A stretch of 64,000 nucleotides of DNA from positions 4,216,001 to 4,280,000 of the forward strand of contig CBDCBG010000006.1 in the NCBI GenBank assembly GCA_965214325.1. Reading direction: 5' to 3'. Both the position numbers and the translations under genes were made by a program. Source of the stretch: JAJEFO01 sp965214325. GTDB lineage: Bacteria > Pseudomonadota > Alphaproteobacteria > Rhodobacterales > Rhodobacteraceae. The first letter of the stretch is position 1. The number at the start of each line of letters is the position of its first letter. Below the pieces are notes generated by a model. That model was not told the origin of the DNA and made no database searches. It worked only from the letters and a program-made list of their open reading frames with translations. Positions 1 to 7,936 of the stretch are shown here, in pieces.

Positions 1-533
1 CACATGAACCCAGTCTTCTCATCGCCTTTGCCATCCATGTGGTAAAATCGTTCGTAGTGCTGGCCTGCCGGTGGCTTTTCAGGGGCCCACCAATTGTGCC
101 CGACCAGCATCAGCTCGACATGTTCAAATCCCATGTAGGGACCAAACCAGTCCTCCCCATAGTTGGCGGATGATCGCAGACACTCAGGCGTGCCAGTGGG
201 TTCATAGGTGTGATAGGTCGAAAAATGCGCCTTGCCGAAATAGCTGGTCTGATAGCCGGCCGTGGCCATAGCGCCGGCAAAGCCTTTCTCGCCAATCGCC
301 GGGTCAAGATCGATGCCGTTGTCGTGGACGCCGTGTGTGCGGCATAGCTGACCCGTCAGGATCGAGGCCCGCGCAGGCTGGCAGACGACGGATGGAGTGA
401 TGCAGGCGTCGAAAACCGTCCCCTCTGCCGCCAATTGATCCAGGTGCGGTGTCTTGATATTGCGCCCTTGAAAGCCCATGCAGTCAGCACGGTGTTGATC
501 CGAAGAGATCAAAAGGATGTTGGGTCTGCTCAT
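1..533 (-). CDS. Sulfatase (partial, N-terminal part)
   Basis: Alkaline-phosphatase-superfamily sulfatase, predicted to hydrolyse a sulfate (or related) ester. The protein starts MSRPNILLISSDQHRADC, giving the metal-binding Asp near the N-terminus, and Cys51 lies in C-Q-P-A-R. This is the C-x-P-x-R motif in which Cys becomes formylglycine. About 177 residues are visible and the C-terminus lies beyond base 1. The ATG is two bases after the tctA stop, so it is the last visible gene of a tctC-tctB-tctA-sulfatase operon. Uptake and desulfation are therefore probably coupled. No signal peptide is visible, which suggests a cytoplasmic enzyme acting after import. The substrate is unknown. Confidence 0.9.
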   Translation of the reverse strand, partial: MSRPNILLISSDQHRADCMGFQGRNIKTPHLDQLAAEGTVFDACITPSVVCQPARASILTGQLCRTHGVHDNGIDLDPAIGEKGFAGAMATAGYQTSYFGKAHFSTYHTYEPTGTPECLRSSANYGEDWFGPYMGFEHVELMLVGHNWWAPEKPPAGQHYERFYHMDGKGDEKTGFM

Positions 534-535
534 GT

Positions 536-2122
536 CTAGGTTCCGTTGGCCTTGCGTCCGGAGATCACGATCACCGCGACCGACAGGAGGATGAAGGTCA
601 GCGCAATCGGGCTGTTGATGAGAAAGAATGGGTCGTTGCCGGTGGCCGAATAGGCTTGCCTCCCGGTTTCCTCGAGGCTTTTGCCGAGGAGGAAAGCAAC
701 GACGAAGGGCAGCGGCGAAATGGCCAGCAGCCGCATAATGTAGCCCAGCACGCCAAAGCCAAGGGCGAACCAGATCGCCTCGATCCGGGTTTCCTGCACA
801 TAGATCGCGGTGAGGGTCAGCAACAGGACCGACGGCAGTAGCAGCTGTTTCGGAATGCGGATCATAAAGCCCATCGACCGCATGAACACGCCGCCGATCG
901 TCCAGTTGACCAGGTTGGCAAGCGTCATACAGGTGAACAGGCCAAAGACAGCGACCAGTTCGGGGTTCACGCTGATTTCGCTGAACCGAAAGACGGATGG
1001 GCCGGGGTTCAGGCCGCCGATAGACTCCATCGCAAGGATCAGGAATACGGCCGCGGCATTGCCCGGAATGCCAAGGCTGAGGACAGGGATCAGGTTGGCA
1101 CCGGAAACCGAACTGTTGGCGGCCTCGGTTACAGCGACCCCTTCTGGTACGCCGGTTCCGAATGCACCCTTTTCTGACGGATTGGACTTTTGATGGTGCC
1201 TGCGCCCGACGGTGTAGCCCAGCGTCGCCGCAAGGGTTGACCCGATGCCCGGCAAGGCCCCGATGCCGGTGCCGATCAGGGCCGAACGGCCGATGTAAGG
1301 CGCAAGGCGCTTGATCTCGGGCCAGCGCAGGCGTTGGTCGCTCGATTCGGGGGCGGATTGCGCGGTCTTGGTGCATGCGCTTTCGCGCCACGACTCATCC
1401 AGCCCCTTGAAGACGGCGCCGATGATCAGGACCCCAAGGACCGACGTCGTAATGGAAAAGCCTCGCGCCAATTCCTCGGTGCCCAGCGACAGCCTTGGAT
1501 AGATATCCTCGCCGGTGCCGATGTAGACGGCCATCAACCCCAACCCAATTGAGATCAACCCCTTCCCGGGCGAGCCACCGATGACGGCTGCGATAAAGCT
1601 AAGCGAGAGGATCAAAAGCGCAGTTTTCTCGGGCAGGTCCAGATAGGCCTCGACCATGATGGCAAGGAAAGGCGCGCAGACAAACAGGACCAGGTCGGAA
1701 AACGTATCCCCCGAGGCCGAGGACAGATGCGCCACGCGCAGTGCTTTCTTGGCTTGGCCCTTCTGCGCCATGGGATAACCGTCGAGTGTGGTCATGAACG
1801 CGTCCGGCGTGCCAGGTGTGTTGAACAGGATCGCGGGGACTGCGCCCCCGATGGTGGCTCCCTTCATGATTCCGATCAGAAACCCCAGAACAGGCAAAAG
1901 CGCGTCAGGCGTATATCCAAAGATCGAGATCAGGATCGGCAAAGCGATTGCCATGGCGAATGGGCCGGCAAGACCGGGCGTCGCCCCAACGGCAATGCCA
2001 AGCAGAAAGCCCAGGAACACCATCACCAGCGTGATGGAAATGGACAGATCGAAGATCGTAAAGGCCTCGGGACCTTGAAAGACCGCCAATACCCCCAACC
2101 AGATGTAGTCGAACACCCCCAT
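536..2122 (-). CDS. tctA: Tripartite tricarboxylate transporter permease, large subunit TctA
   Basis: Large membrane subunit of a TctABC-type secondary transporter that moves carboxylates or other organic anions using a periplasmic binding protein. The 528 residues match the usual length of about 500. The protein is very hydrophobic with many predicted membrane spans. It carries the family's glycine-rich N-terminal region (GIAVGATPGLAGP, about residues 43-55) and a second copy-like element (TGIGALPGIGSTLAATLGY) past the middle. The start ATG shares one base with the tctB stop. The downstream sulfatase begins two bases after its stop. The substrate cannot be read from the sequence; context suggests an anionic, perhaps sulfated, aromatic. 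Confidence 0.95.
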   Translation of the reverse strand: MGVFDYIWLGVLAVFQGPEAFTIFDLSISITLVMVFLGFLLGIAVGATPGLAGPFAMAIALPILISIFGYTPDALLPVLGFLIGIMKGATIGGAVPAILFNTPGTPDAFMTTLDGYPMAQKGQAKKALRVAHLSSASGDTFSDLVLFVCAPFLAIMVEAYLDLPEKTALLILSLSFIAAVIGGSPGKGLISIGLGLMAVYIGTGEDIYPRLSLGTEELARGFSITTSVLGVLIIGAVFKGLDESWRESACTKTAQSAPESSDQRLRWPEIKRLAPYIGRSALIGTGIGALPGIGSTLAATLGYTVGRRHHQKSNPSEKGAFGTGVPEGVAVTEAANSSVSGANLIPVLSLGIPGNAAAVFLILAMESIGGLNPGPSVFRFSEISVNPELVAVFGLFTCMTLANLVNWTIGGVFMRSMGFMIRIPKQLLLPSVLLLTLTAIYVQETRIEAIWFALGFGVLGYIMRLLAISPLPFVVAFLLGKSLEETGRQAYSATGNDPFFLINSPIALTFILLSVAVIVISGRKANGT

Positions 2123-2688
2123 CAGACATCCCCGTTTGGCGGCAGCAACAGGTCTTCGAATGGCAGGTCGAAGACGCCAATCATCACCAGAACCGCTGCA
2201 AGCGCTGTCAGCACGGCGCGACGCGTTAGCTTTTGTTCGACGATGGCGATCATGCCGGCCACGGTGATGACGCCCCCGAGGACGAAGCCCACATGCTTCC
2301 AGCCGGGGGTGGCACGCAGCAGGCGGTATTCAATGGGCTCTGCGCGGAAGAGATTTGTCAGCTCAGCAAGGGCCGGGCCGGTATAGCGCATGACCAGAAC
2401 GCCAAGGACAGTCACGGCCATGATGCGCGTGATGAACACGACGTGCGACCGGGCGATGACCGGTTGCGCCGCGGCGGTGCGTTCCCGCAGGACAAGAAGC
2501 AGCGCACCAACCACGATGAACCCGCAAGCAATTGTGGGGGCCAGCGCATCGCCGATCAAGATACGTCTGCGGGCCCTTTCGGTCAGCCCGGTTTCGGTAT
2601 CCAGCGGGATCCAGATGAAGATCGCAATCAGTGCCGCGATCCCAAGGGACAGCCCGATGTATAGGTTGGATCGAGAGTGCTCAGACAT
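2122..2688 (-). CDS. tctB: Tripartite tricarboxylate transporter small membrane subunit TctB
   Basis: Small membrane subunit of the TctABC transporter, 188 residues with about four hydrophobic segments (for example LYIGLSLGIAALIAIFIWI near the N-terminus and a C-terminal pair). Sequence conservation in this family is low, so identity rests on the hydropathy and its position between tctC and tctA. An open frame extends six codons further upstream, but ATG 2688 is preferred because a GGGGGA ribosome-binding sequence lies just upstream of it. It is separated from tctC by a short gap holding a strong hairpin. Confidence 0.85.
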   Translation of the reverse strand: MSEHSRSNLYIGLSLGIAALIAIFIWIPLDTETGLTERARRRILIGDALAPTIACGFIVVGALLLVLRERTAAAQPVIARSHVVFITRIMAVTVLGVLVMRYTGPALAELTNLFRAEPIEYRLLRATPGWKHVGFVLGGVITVAGMIAIVEQKLTRRAVLTALAAVLVMIGVFDLPFEDLLLPPNGDV

Positions 2689-2709
2689 GTCATTCCCCCG
2701 ATACATTTC

Positions 2710-2731
2710 GGGCGCCCACTTTAGGGCGCCC
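2710..2731 (-). promoter_or_regulatory. GC-rich hairpin between tctC and tctB
   Basis: Two identical GGGCGCCC octamers, each self-complementary, flank a six-base A/T-rich loop and can form a stable stem. There is no U-tract after it. It lies between the gene for the abundant binding protein and its membrane partners. Such hairpins commonly act as attenuators or protect the upstream mRNA so that binding protein exceeds permease. The structure is seen; the role is inferred. Confidence 0.5.
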
Positions 2732-2744
2732 GCGATGTCTTGGA

Positions 2745-3695
2745 TTACTCCGACGCTTCTCGAAGAAGCGCCTCAGATTCGTCATAGCCCTTTTGGACCA
2801 GCTCAACGAGTTCATCGCCTTGAATGACCAAAGCACCACCAAACGCCCGCTGGATCAGTGCGCCGGCCTTGGAATCTTCGTTTGTGACGACACCTGCAAT
2901 CGCCGTGGCAAGCGCATCGCGCGCCTCATCCGGCATGCCGCCGGGACCTGCAAACATGAAGAATGCGTTGCCATCGTATCCCACACCAAGGTCCGCAATC
3001 AAGGGTGCATCCGGCGATTGCTTGAGCGGTTCGGACATCGCAGAGGCGAGGTTCACCAATTCACCAGATGCCACGCCCTGACTTTGAATGCCCGCCATGA
3101 AGCCAATGTCCATGTCGCCTGCATTCACGCCATTCATGACGGCCCGGCCACCACGCACTGTGATGATGTTGAATTCGACGCCCAGCGCCTTGCCCAGCAA
3201 GTAGGCCAGATCCCCAAGACGCACACCCATAGTTCCAAAGCGGATTTCTTCACCTGCCTTGGCCGCCGCGACCACATCGTGGATATCGTTCCAACCCTTC
3301 GAGGACCGTGCGACGATGCCCATCTGGGCACCCGCCGTCGTTGTGATCGGTGTGAAATCCGTCGGTTCAAGTCCTGCATCCGCAGTATAGAGGCTGTAAC
3401 CGAGAGATTCAGCGACCATCATACCGATCACGGTTCCGTCGTTGGGTTCGTTTTTCATCGCCTTCAAAAGGTTCAGGCCACCCTTGCCGGTGACCTGCTC
3501 CGGGATGAACTGCCAGCCAAGCTCAGCTTCAAGCTCTTCCGCGATCAGGCGCGCCTGCGTGTCCGCACCGCCACCCGCCGCAAAGGCGATCATAAGTTTG
3601 ATGGGCCCAGGCGGGGCCCAGTCTTGTGCCGCTGCCGAGAATGTCGATGCGGCAAGTCCAAGTGCGGCCGCCGCCGCTGTCATCAGCTTCTTCAT
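2745..3695 (-). CDS. tctC: TctC-type periplasmic substrate-binding protein
   Basis: Extracytoplasmic solute receptor of the TctABC transporter (Bug/TctC family), 316 residues, the usual length. The N-terminus MKKLMTAAAAALGLAAS followed by A-Q-D is a clear Sec signal peptide. The mature part has family features such as IKLMIAFAAGGGADTQAR, the P-x-x-x-G-G-x-x-D loop. ATG 3695 is chosen over an upstream in-frame ATG because GGGAGG precedes it and it begins the signal peptide. It is the first gene of the operon that runs towards the partial sulfatase, and it is divergent from marR. Confidence 0.95.
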   Translation of the reverse strand: MKKLMTAAAAALGLAASTFSAAAQDWAPPGPIKLMIAFAAGGGADTQARLIAEELEAELGWQFIPEQVTGKGGLNLLKAMKNEPNDGTVIGMMVAESLGYSLYTADAGLEPTDFTPITTTAGAQMGIVARSSKGWNDIHDVVAAAKAGEEIRFGTMGVRLGDLAYLLGKALGVEFNIITVRGGRAVMNGVNAGDMDIGFMAGIQSQGVASGELVNLASAMSEPLKQSPDAPLIADLGVGYDGNAFFMFAGPGGMPDEARDALATAIAGVVTNEDSKAGALIQRAFGGALVIQGDELVELVQKGYDESEALLREASE

Positions 3696-3734
3696 GTTTT
3701 CCTCCCTATTTGTCGTAAAGCAAGCCACAGGATG

Positions 3735-3768
3735 GTTGCCTAGTCAACGAAAAGGTTGACGGGACAAC
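3735..3768. promoter_or_regulatory. Double palindromic operator in the tctC/marR divergent region
   Basis: Two copies of GTTG-N6-CAAC occur at 3735-3748 and 3755-3768, separated by GAAAAG. Together they also form a longer inverted repeat with GTCAAC and GTTGAC facing each other. They sit midway between the starts of tctC and the MarR gene. A TTGACG hexamer inside the second copy could be the -35 of the marR promoter. The arrangement fits a dimeric regulator binding two adjacent sites and controlling both directions. The assignment to the neighbouring MarR protein is inference. Confidence 0.6.
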
Positions 3769-3802
3769 TTTTTGGCGTGACTAATCCAGTCTGAGGTGCC
3801 GC

Positions 3803-4276
3803 ATGAACGACGAAACGCGACGCGATTATGAGACAGAGTTGAGCCAGCTCAGCCAGTTCCTGACCTATCGAATCTCGCGTTTGCATGGGAAGTTGAACGC
3901 ACAAGCCTCGCGCATTTTGCGTGGCTCGGTTGGCCTGACACTGAACCAATGGCGCATGGTCGCCTTCATCGGTGGTGCCGAAAAGATCACCGCATCGGAA
4001 TTGATCAATTGCACCGCCATGGACAAGGGCATGGTCAGCCGCAATGTAAGATCGCTAATCGAAAGCGGGTTGGTGCTGTCCGCGCCGCATGACACAGACC
4101 ACCGCGTTCACGTGCTCAGCCTGTCGCCTCGCGGCAGGGACATCTTTGACGCCACATTGCCGGTCATGCGCCGCAGGCAGGTCCACTTGAAGAATAGCTT
4201 GAGCGATCAAGACCTCGCCACATTCCGCAAGGTGTTGGACTTGCTTGAGGTCGCCGCCGAGGAGACGGACATCTGA
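3803..4276 (+). CDS. MarR-family transcriptional regulator
   Basis: Winged helix-turn-helix repressor of the MarR family, 157 residues. The central part (about residues 50-110) has the recognition-helix region MDKGMVSRNVRSLIESGLV followed by the wing D-x-x-D-H-R-V-H-V-L-S-L-S. MarR proteins usually sense aromatic or phenolic ligands and derepress catabolic genes. It is the first gene of a three-gene unit with the second sulfatase and an MBL hydrolase, and its stop overlaps the sulfatase ATG by one base. A GAGG ribosome site precedes the ATG. It probably controls both its own operon and tctC through the paired palindromes upstream. Confidence 0.93.
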   Translation: MNDETRRDYETELSQLSQFLTYRISRLHGKLNAQASRILRGSVGLTLNQWRMVAFIGGAEKITASELINCTAMDKGMVSRNVRSLIESGLVLSAPHDTDHRVHVLSLSPRGRDIFDATLPVMRRRQVHLKNSLSDQDLATFRKVLDLLEVAAEETDI

Positions 4277-5694
4277 TGCCCTCGAACTTGCTTGTCATTA
4301 TGTCCGATGAGCATCAGGCGCGCGCCATGGGCTGCGCGGGTCATCCCTTTGTGCGTACCCCGCATCTGGATGCTTTGGCCGCGCGGGGCACACGGTTCAC
4401 CAATGCCTATACGCCTTCGCCCATTTGTGTGCCGGCACGTGCCAGTTTTGCGACGGGCAAGCATGTGCACGAAACGCGCCTGTGGGACAACGCCATGCCC
4501 TATCACGGGCAGATCCCCGGCTGGGGGCATTGCCTGCAAGACGCAGGTCAACCGGTCGAAAGTATCGGCAAACTGCACTACCGTCGGCAGGGCGATCCTG
4601 CCGGGTTTGATCGCGAACACATCCCGATGCATGTCGCGGGCGGCGTGGGCATGGTGTGGGGATCCGTCCGACACCCAAGCCAGCGCATATCACCGGGGCC
4701 TCGGATGTTGAGTGACTACATTGGCCCCGGAACCAGCAAATATACCGACTATGATCAGTCTGTAACGGATCAAACCGTCCAATGGATAGGCGAACATCAC
4801 GCGGGCACACAGCCCTGGTGTCTCTACGTCGGTCTCGTGGCCCCGCACTTTCCGCTGGTCGCACCACCCGAATTCTTCGACATGTATCCACCAGACAGCA
4901 TGCCTGCGACCAAGCTCCGCCCGAAGGACGGATACCAGCGGCACCCTTGGGTTGAATTGCAGAACGCGCAACTTGATAGCGAAGCAGGCTTCAAGTCCGA
5001 AGCCGAACGTCGCGACGCTATCGCCGCCTACTATGGCCTTGTCAGTTGGATGGATCACAACGTCGGACGTATCCTTCAGGCGTTGAAGGGCAGCGGCCAG
5101 CTGGACGACACGACGGTGATCTATGCGTCCGATCATGGCGACAATGTCGGAACCCGCGGGCTGTGGGGGAAGTCGACGCTCTATCAGGAAAGCGTGTCAG
5201 TGCCGCTGATTATGGCCGGGCCCGATATCGCGGCAGGCACTTGTGCGACGCCTGTGGACTTGCTGGACGTAGCTGCGACGATCCCTGCGCACTTTGGATT
5301 GCCCTTTGCGTGTGACGGCACACCGTTGAACGAGATTGCGGCAAGGGCGGAAGATCCAGACCGCATTATTCTCAGCCAATATCATGCTGTCGGCGCGGTC
5401 TCGGGCGCCTACATGCTGCGCAAGGGGCGTTGGAAACTGCACCATTACGTCGGCTTCGAACCAGAGCTGTTTGATCTGATCGCCGATCCGGAAGAAATAC
5501 GAGATCTCGCCGCTGATCCGGCCTATACCGAGGTGCTGAAGGAACTGACAGAAGAACTGCGCGCCAGGGTGGACCCCGACGCCGCGAATGTTCAGGCTTT
5601 TGCGGATCAGGCGGCGATGATCGAAGGCTATGGCGGGCTGGAAGCGGCGCTGAAACTGGGCGCGCCGGGGGCGACGCCGCCACCAAAGACGTGA
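4276..5694 (+). CDS. Sulfatase
   Basis: Complete sulfatase of 472 residues. The N-terminus has the metal-binding Asp (MPSNLLVIMSDEHQ), Cys51 lies in C-V-P-A-R (formylglycine site), and ASDHGDNVG supplies the later metal ligands. No signal peptide is seen, so it should act in the cytoplasm, where formylglycine would be installed by a maturation enzyme encoded elsewhere. It overlaps marR by one base, and its TGA stop overlaps the GTG start of the next gene, indicating translational coupling. The substrate is unknown; a phosphonate or phosphate monoester is possible in this superfamily, but the Cys motif favours sulfate esters. Confidence 0.92.
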   Translation: MPSNLLVIMSDEHQARAMGCAGHPFVRTPHLDALAARGTRFTNAYTPSPICVPARASFATGKHVHETRLWDNAMPYHGQIPGWGHCLQDAGQPVESIGKLHYRRQGDPAGFDREHIPMHVAGGVGMVWGSVRHPSQRISPGPRMLSDYIGPGTSKYTDYDQSVTDQTVQWIGEHHAGTQPWCLYVGLVAPHFPLVAPPEFFDMYPPDSMPATKLRPKDGYQRHPWVELQNAQLDSEAGFKSEAERRDAIAAYYGLVSWMDHNVGRILQALKGSGQLDDTTVIYASDHGDNVGTRGLWGKSTLYQESVSVPLIMAGPDIAAGTCATPVDLLDVAATIPAHFGLPFACDGTPLNEIAARAEDPDRIILSQYHAVGAVSGAYMLRKGRWKLHHYVGFEPELFDLIADPEEIRDLAADPAYTEVLKELTEELRARVDPDAANVQAFADQAAMIEGYGGLEAALKLGAPGATPPPKT

Positions 5695-6545
5695 CGATGA
5701 AGCTGACGATCCTTGGATCAGGCTCGCCCGAGGCCTGCGCCCGGCGCGCGTCCTCCGGCCATTTGCTGGAGGTCGGCAGAGACCGCATATTGTTCGACTG
5801 CGGCGGGGGCGTCGTTGACAATTTGCTTAGATCAGGTCGGTTGCCCAAAGACATCACGCATCTCTTCTTCACCCATTACCACTCTGATCACATGATGGAC
5901 TATGCGCGGTTGGTGCACGCCGCATGGGACGAGGGCGCGCCGCCGCTAAAGGTGTTCGGGCCCCAGCCCTTGACCGAGATCACCGAAGGGTACTTTGGCG
6001 CGCACGGCGTGCTGAGCCATGATCTGCGCGCCCGCACTGAACTGCCGCAAAGCCAGCAGGTTTGGGTGGCACGCGGCGGCACCCTTCCCCGGCCCTGGCC
6101 TGATCCGGACATCACCGAAATCGAACCGGGCTTTTCCTTTGAGGGCAACGGCTGGCGGCTTATCTCAGCGCAAGCCACCCATGCCCAGCCAATCCTGGAC
6201 TGTCTGGGGTTCGCGGTTGAGGCTGGCGGGCGCAAGTTCGTCCATTCAGGGGATACCGGGCTTAACCCCGAGATAGCCGCCCTTTGCCAAGATGCCGATT
6301 TTCTATTGCACTGGTGCTATCGCGGCGCGGGCGAGGAATTGCACCCGGCCTTGATGGCGTTCAGCCCCGATCCCGGCGAGGTGGCCGATATGGCGCAGGC
6401 AGCGGGGGTGAAGCGGCTTTTTCTGACCCATTTCCGTGTTCACATGGACACTGAGGAAGGCCATGAAAAAGCCCGTGCAGACCTGGCCGCTCGGTTTTCT
6501 GGCGAGGTCGGTATTGTTGAGGATCTTGAAGTCTACGAGATCTAA
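5691..6545 (+). CDS. MBL-fold metallo-hydrolase
   Basis: Metallo-beta-lactamase-fold hydrolase of 284 residues with the zinc motif H-Y-H-S-D-H (about residues 62-67), a HSGDTG ligand further on and a late LTHFRVH. This resembles RNase Z-like hydrolases and some alkyl- or aryl-sulfatase-type MBL enzymes. The GTG at 5691 overlaps the sulfatase stop; an ATG two codons later is the alternative start. It is the last gene of the marR operon and ends about 20 bases from a convergent gene. It may open a lactone or ester made in the pathway, but no reaction can be assigned from sequence. Confidence 0.85.
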   Translation: MTMKLTILGSGSPEACARRASSGHLLEVGRDRILFDCGGGVVDNLLRSGRLPKDITHLFFTHYHSDHMMDYARLVHAAWDEGAPPLKVFGPQPLTEITEGYFGAHGVLSHDLRARTELPQSQQVWVARGGTLPRPWPDPDITEIEPGFSFEGNGWRLISAQATHAQPILDCLGFAVEAGGRKFVHSGDTGLNPEIAALCQDADFLLHWCYRGAGEELHPALMAFSPDPGEVADMAQAAGVKRLFLTHFRVHMDTEEGHEKARADLAARFSGEVGIVEDLEVYEI

Positions 6546-6566
6546 TTTGCCACGCCCAATCCGGCA

Positions 6567-7919
6567 TCAGTCCCGTTTGATCGGTTTGGGGTCAACGCTG
6601 ACGCGCACGACTTTCTGGACATGACGTTCCACCGTTGGCTTGCCAGAGCCGCCATCCGGCTCCCCCCAGATCAGGGTGAGTTCCTGACCGTCGTTCGCCA
6701 ACTCAGGCTGTATTGAAGCCAGTGAAATACAGGACCGGTCAGCCTCGGAATAGACGGGGTAGTACGACACACCGACGTCTTTTCCATCGTGCTGGACGCG
6801 GTCGCTGGGCGATGTTGAATAGCTTCCCGTCGGCAACTCGATCTTCTTGTAGCGATCACCCGGACCAAAGGCGCTGGCATAGATTGAGACTACATCTTCC
6901 GCGTTCCAGATCAGCCGTACCTTTTTCAGCCTTTGCTCCGGTTGCAATTTTTCCAGCGGCGCCCGACCGACAAAGTCGTGGTCAAATTTCACCATGAACC
7001 CATAGCCAAGGTCATAAGGGGTTCGATAAAAGTCTTCGACGTTTCCGGTCGCCAATGAGCCGCCGATGGAATGCTTTGCCTCAAAACTCGCCTCCGGCAG
7101 CCACTCGCGATAAGCGCGCATTTTCTCACCTGTATAAATTGCTGGAAGAACCGAACCGATCCAGCCGGATACGCAAGCCGTTACCGGGTAAATCCGACCA
7201 CCGACTTGTGCGAGATCAAATTCTTGTCCTGCGTCCAGGATTAGCTCGCGAACCGCATCCCCATTCTCTGCTGGCCCCCAGAATTCATATCCAGGGGCGC
7301 CGGACATACGGTGATTCAGCGCGGTAACCTCGTAGGGACCAATATTGAAACGGCCCATCTTGAAGAACGGGATATCGGGCAGCGCGCCACCGTTCAGGTC
7401 CTCCAGAATCCTATCTGCATTCTGTCCTTGAACCTGAAATCGGAATTTGCGCCGGTCGCTCAGCTTTGCAGATGGGCGATCGATGCATTCGACCTGAACA
7501 TCGTAGTCACCGATTTCGGTCTGAAAGCGGAGCCAGTTGGCAACCATGGGCTTGCCCACAACGCTGACCCTGTTTTCCTCTTCGCAAAACAGGATGGCGT
7601 CGCCGATATAGTGCCCATCATGGTTGCAGGCGACATATTGCTTGGCCTGCATCGGACCGAAGTCCTTGAACGAATTTATGCCGAAGTCAGACAACAGGCG
7701 CACCACATCCGGACCTTCAAAATAGACGTCCGTCATGTGGTGCGACATGTTCTGGAATATTGCGGAGCGGCGCCAAGCCGCCTGCTCATCAATCCAATTT
7801 GTGAATTCTGCCTGAACCGGAAAGGTGAATTTTTGCGCATGCGCGTTGTAAAGCATCGACCAGACATCGTCGTGCGCACCGATCTTGTCTTGCAGAGTTC
7901 GAGTGGTGGAATTTGTCAT
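6567..7919 (-). CDS. Tetrahydrofolate-dependent aryl O-demethylase, LigM/DesA-like
   Basis: GcvT-fold aminomethyltransferase relative of 450 residues. It resembles LigM and DesA, which move the methyl group of vanillate or syringate to tetrahydrofolate. Shared landmarks include the early W-R-x-S-A segment with H-H-M-T-D, KQYVACNHDGHYIGDAI, LPAIYTGEKMRAYREWLP and the GYGFMVKFDHDFVGR segment. The length matches LigM (about 470) rather than GcvT (about 365). It follows the dehalogenase by a short gap in the same direction, so demethylation and dehalogenation are likely co-expressed. The methoxylated substrate is inferred from the family. An AAGGG ribosome site lies about ten bases before the ATG. 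Confidence 0.85.
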   Translation of the reverse strand: MTNSTTRTLQDKIGAHDDVWSMLYNAHAQKFTFPVQAEFTNWIDEQAAWRRSAIFQNMSHHMTDVYFEGPDVVRLLSDFGINSFKDFGPMQAKQYVACNHDGHYIGDAILFCEEENRVSVVGKPMVANWLRFQTEIGDYDVQVECIDRPSAKLSDRRKFRFQVQGQNADRILEDLNGGALPDIPFFKMGRFNIGPYEVTALNHRMSGAPGYEFWGPAENGDAVRELILDAGQEFDLAQVGGRIYPVTACVSGWIGSVLPAIYTGEKMRAYREWLPEASFEAKHSIGGSLATGNVEDFYRTPYDLGYGFMVKFDHDFVGRAPLEKLQPEQRLKKVRLIWNAEDVVSIYASAFGPGDRYKKIELPTGSYSTSPSDRVQHDGKDVGVSYYPVYSEADRSCISLASIQPELANDGQELTLIWGEPDGGSGKPTVERHVQKVVRVSVDPKPIKRD

Positions 7920-7936
7920 CTTTGGAACCCTTTCAA

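Noticed and set aside
2631..3743. Plus-strand frame of 370 codons
   Set aside because: It is antisense to tctC, which has a clear signal peptide, ribosome site and family match.
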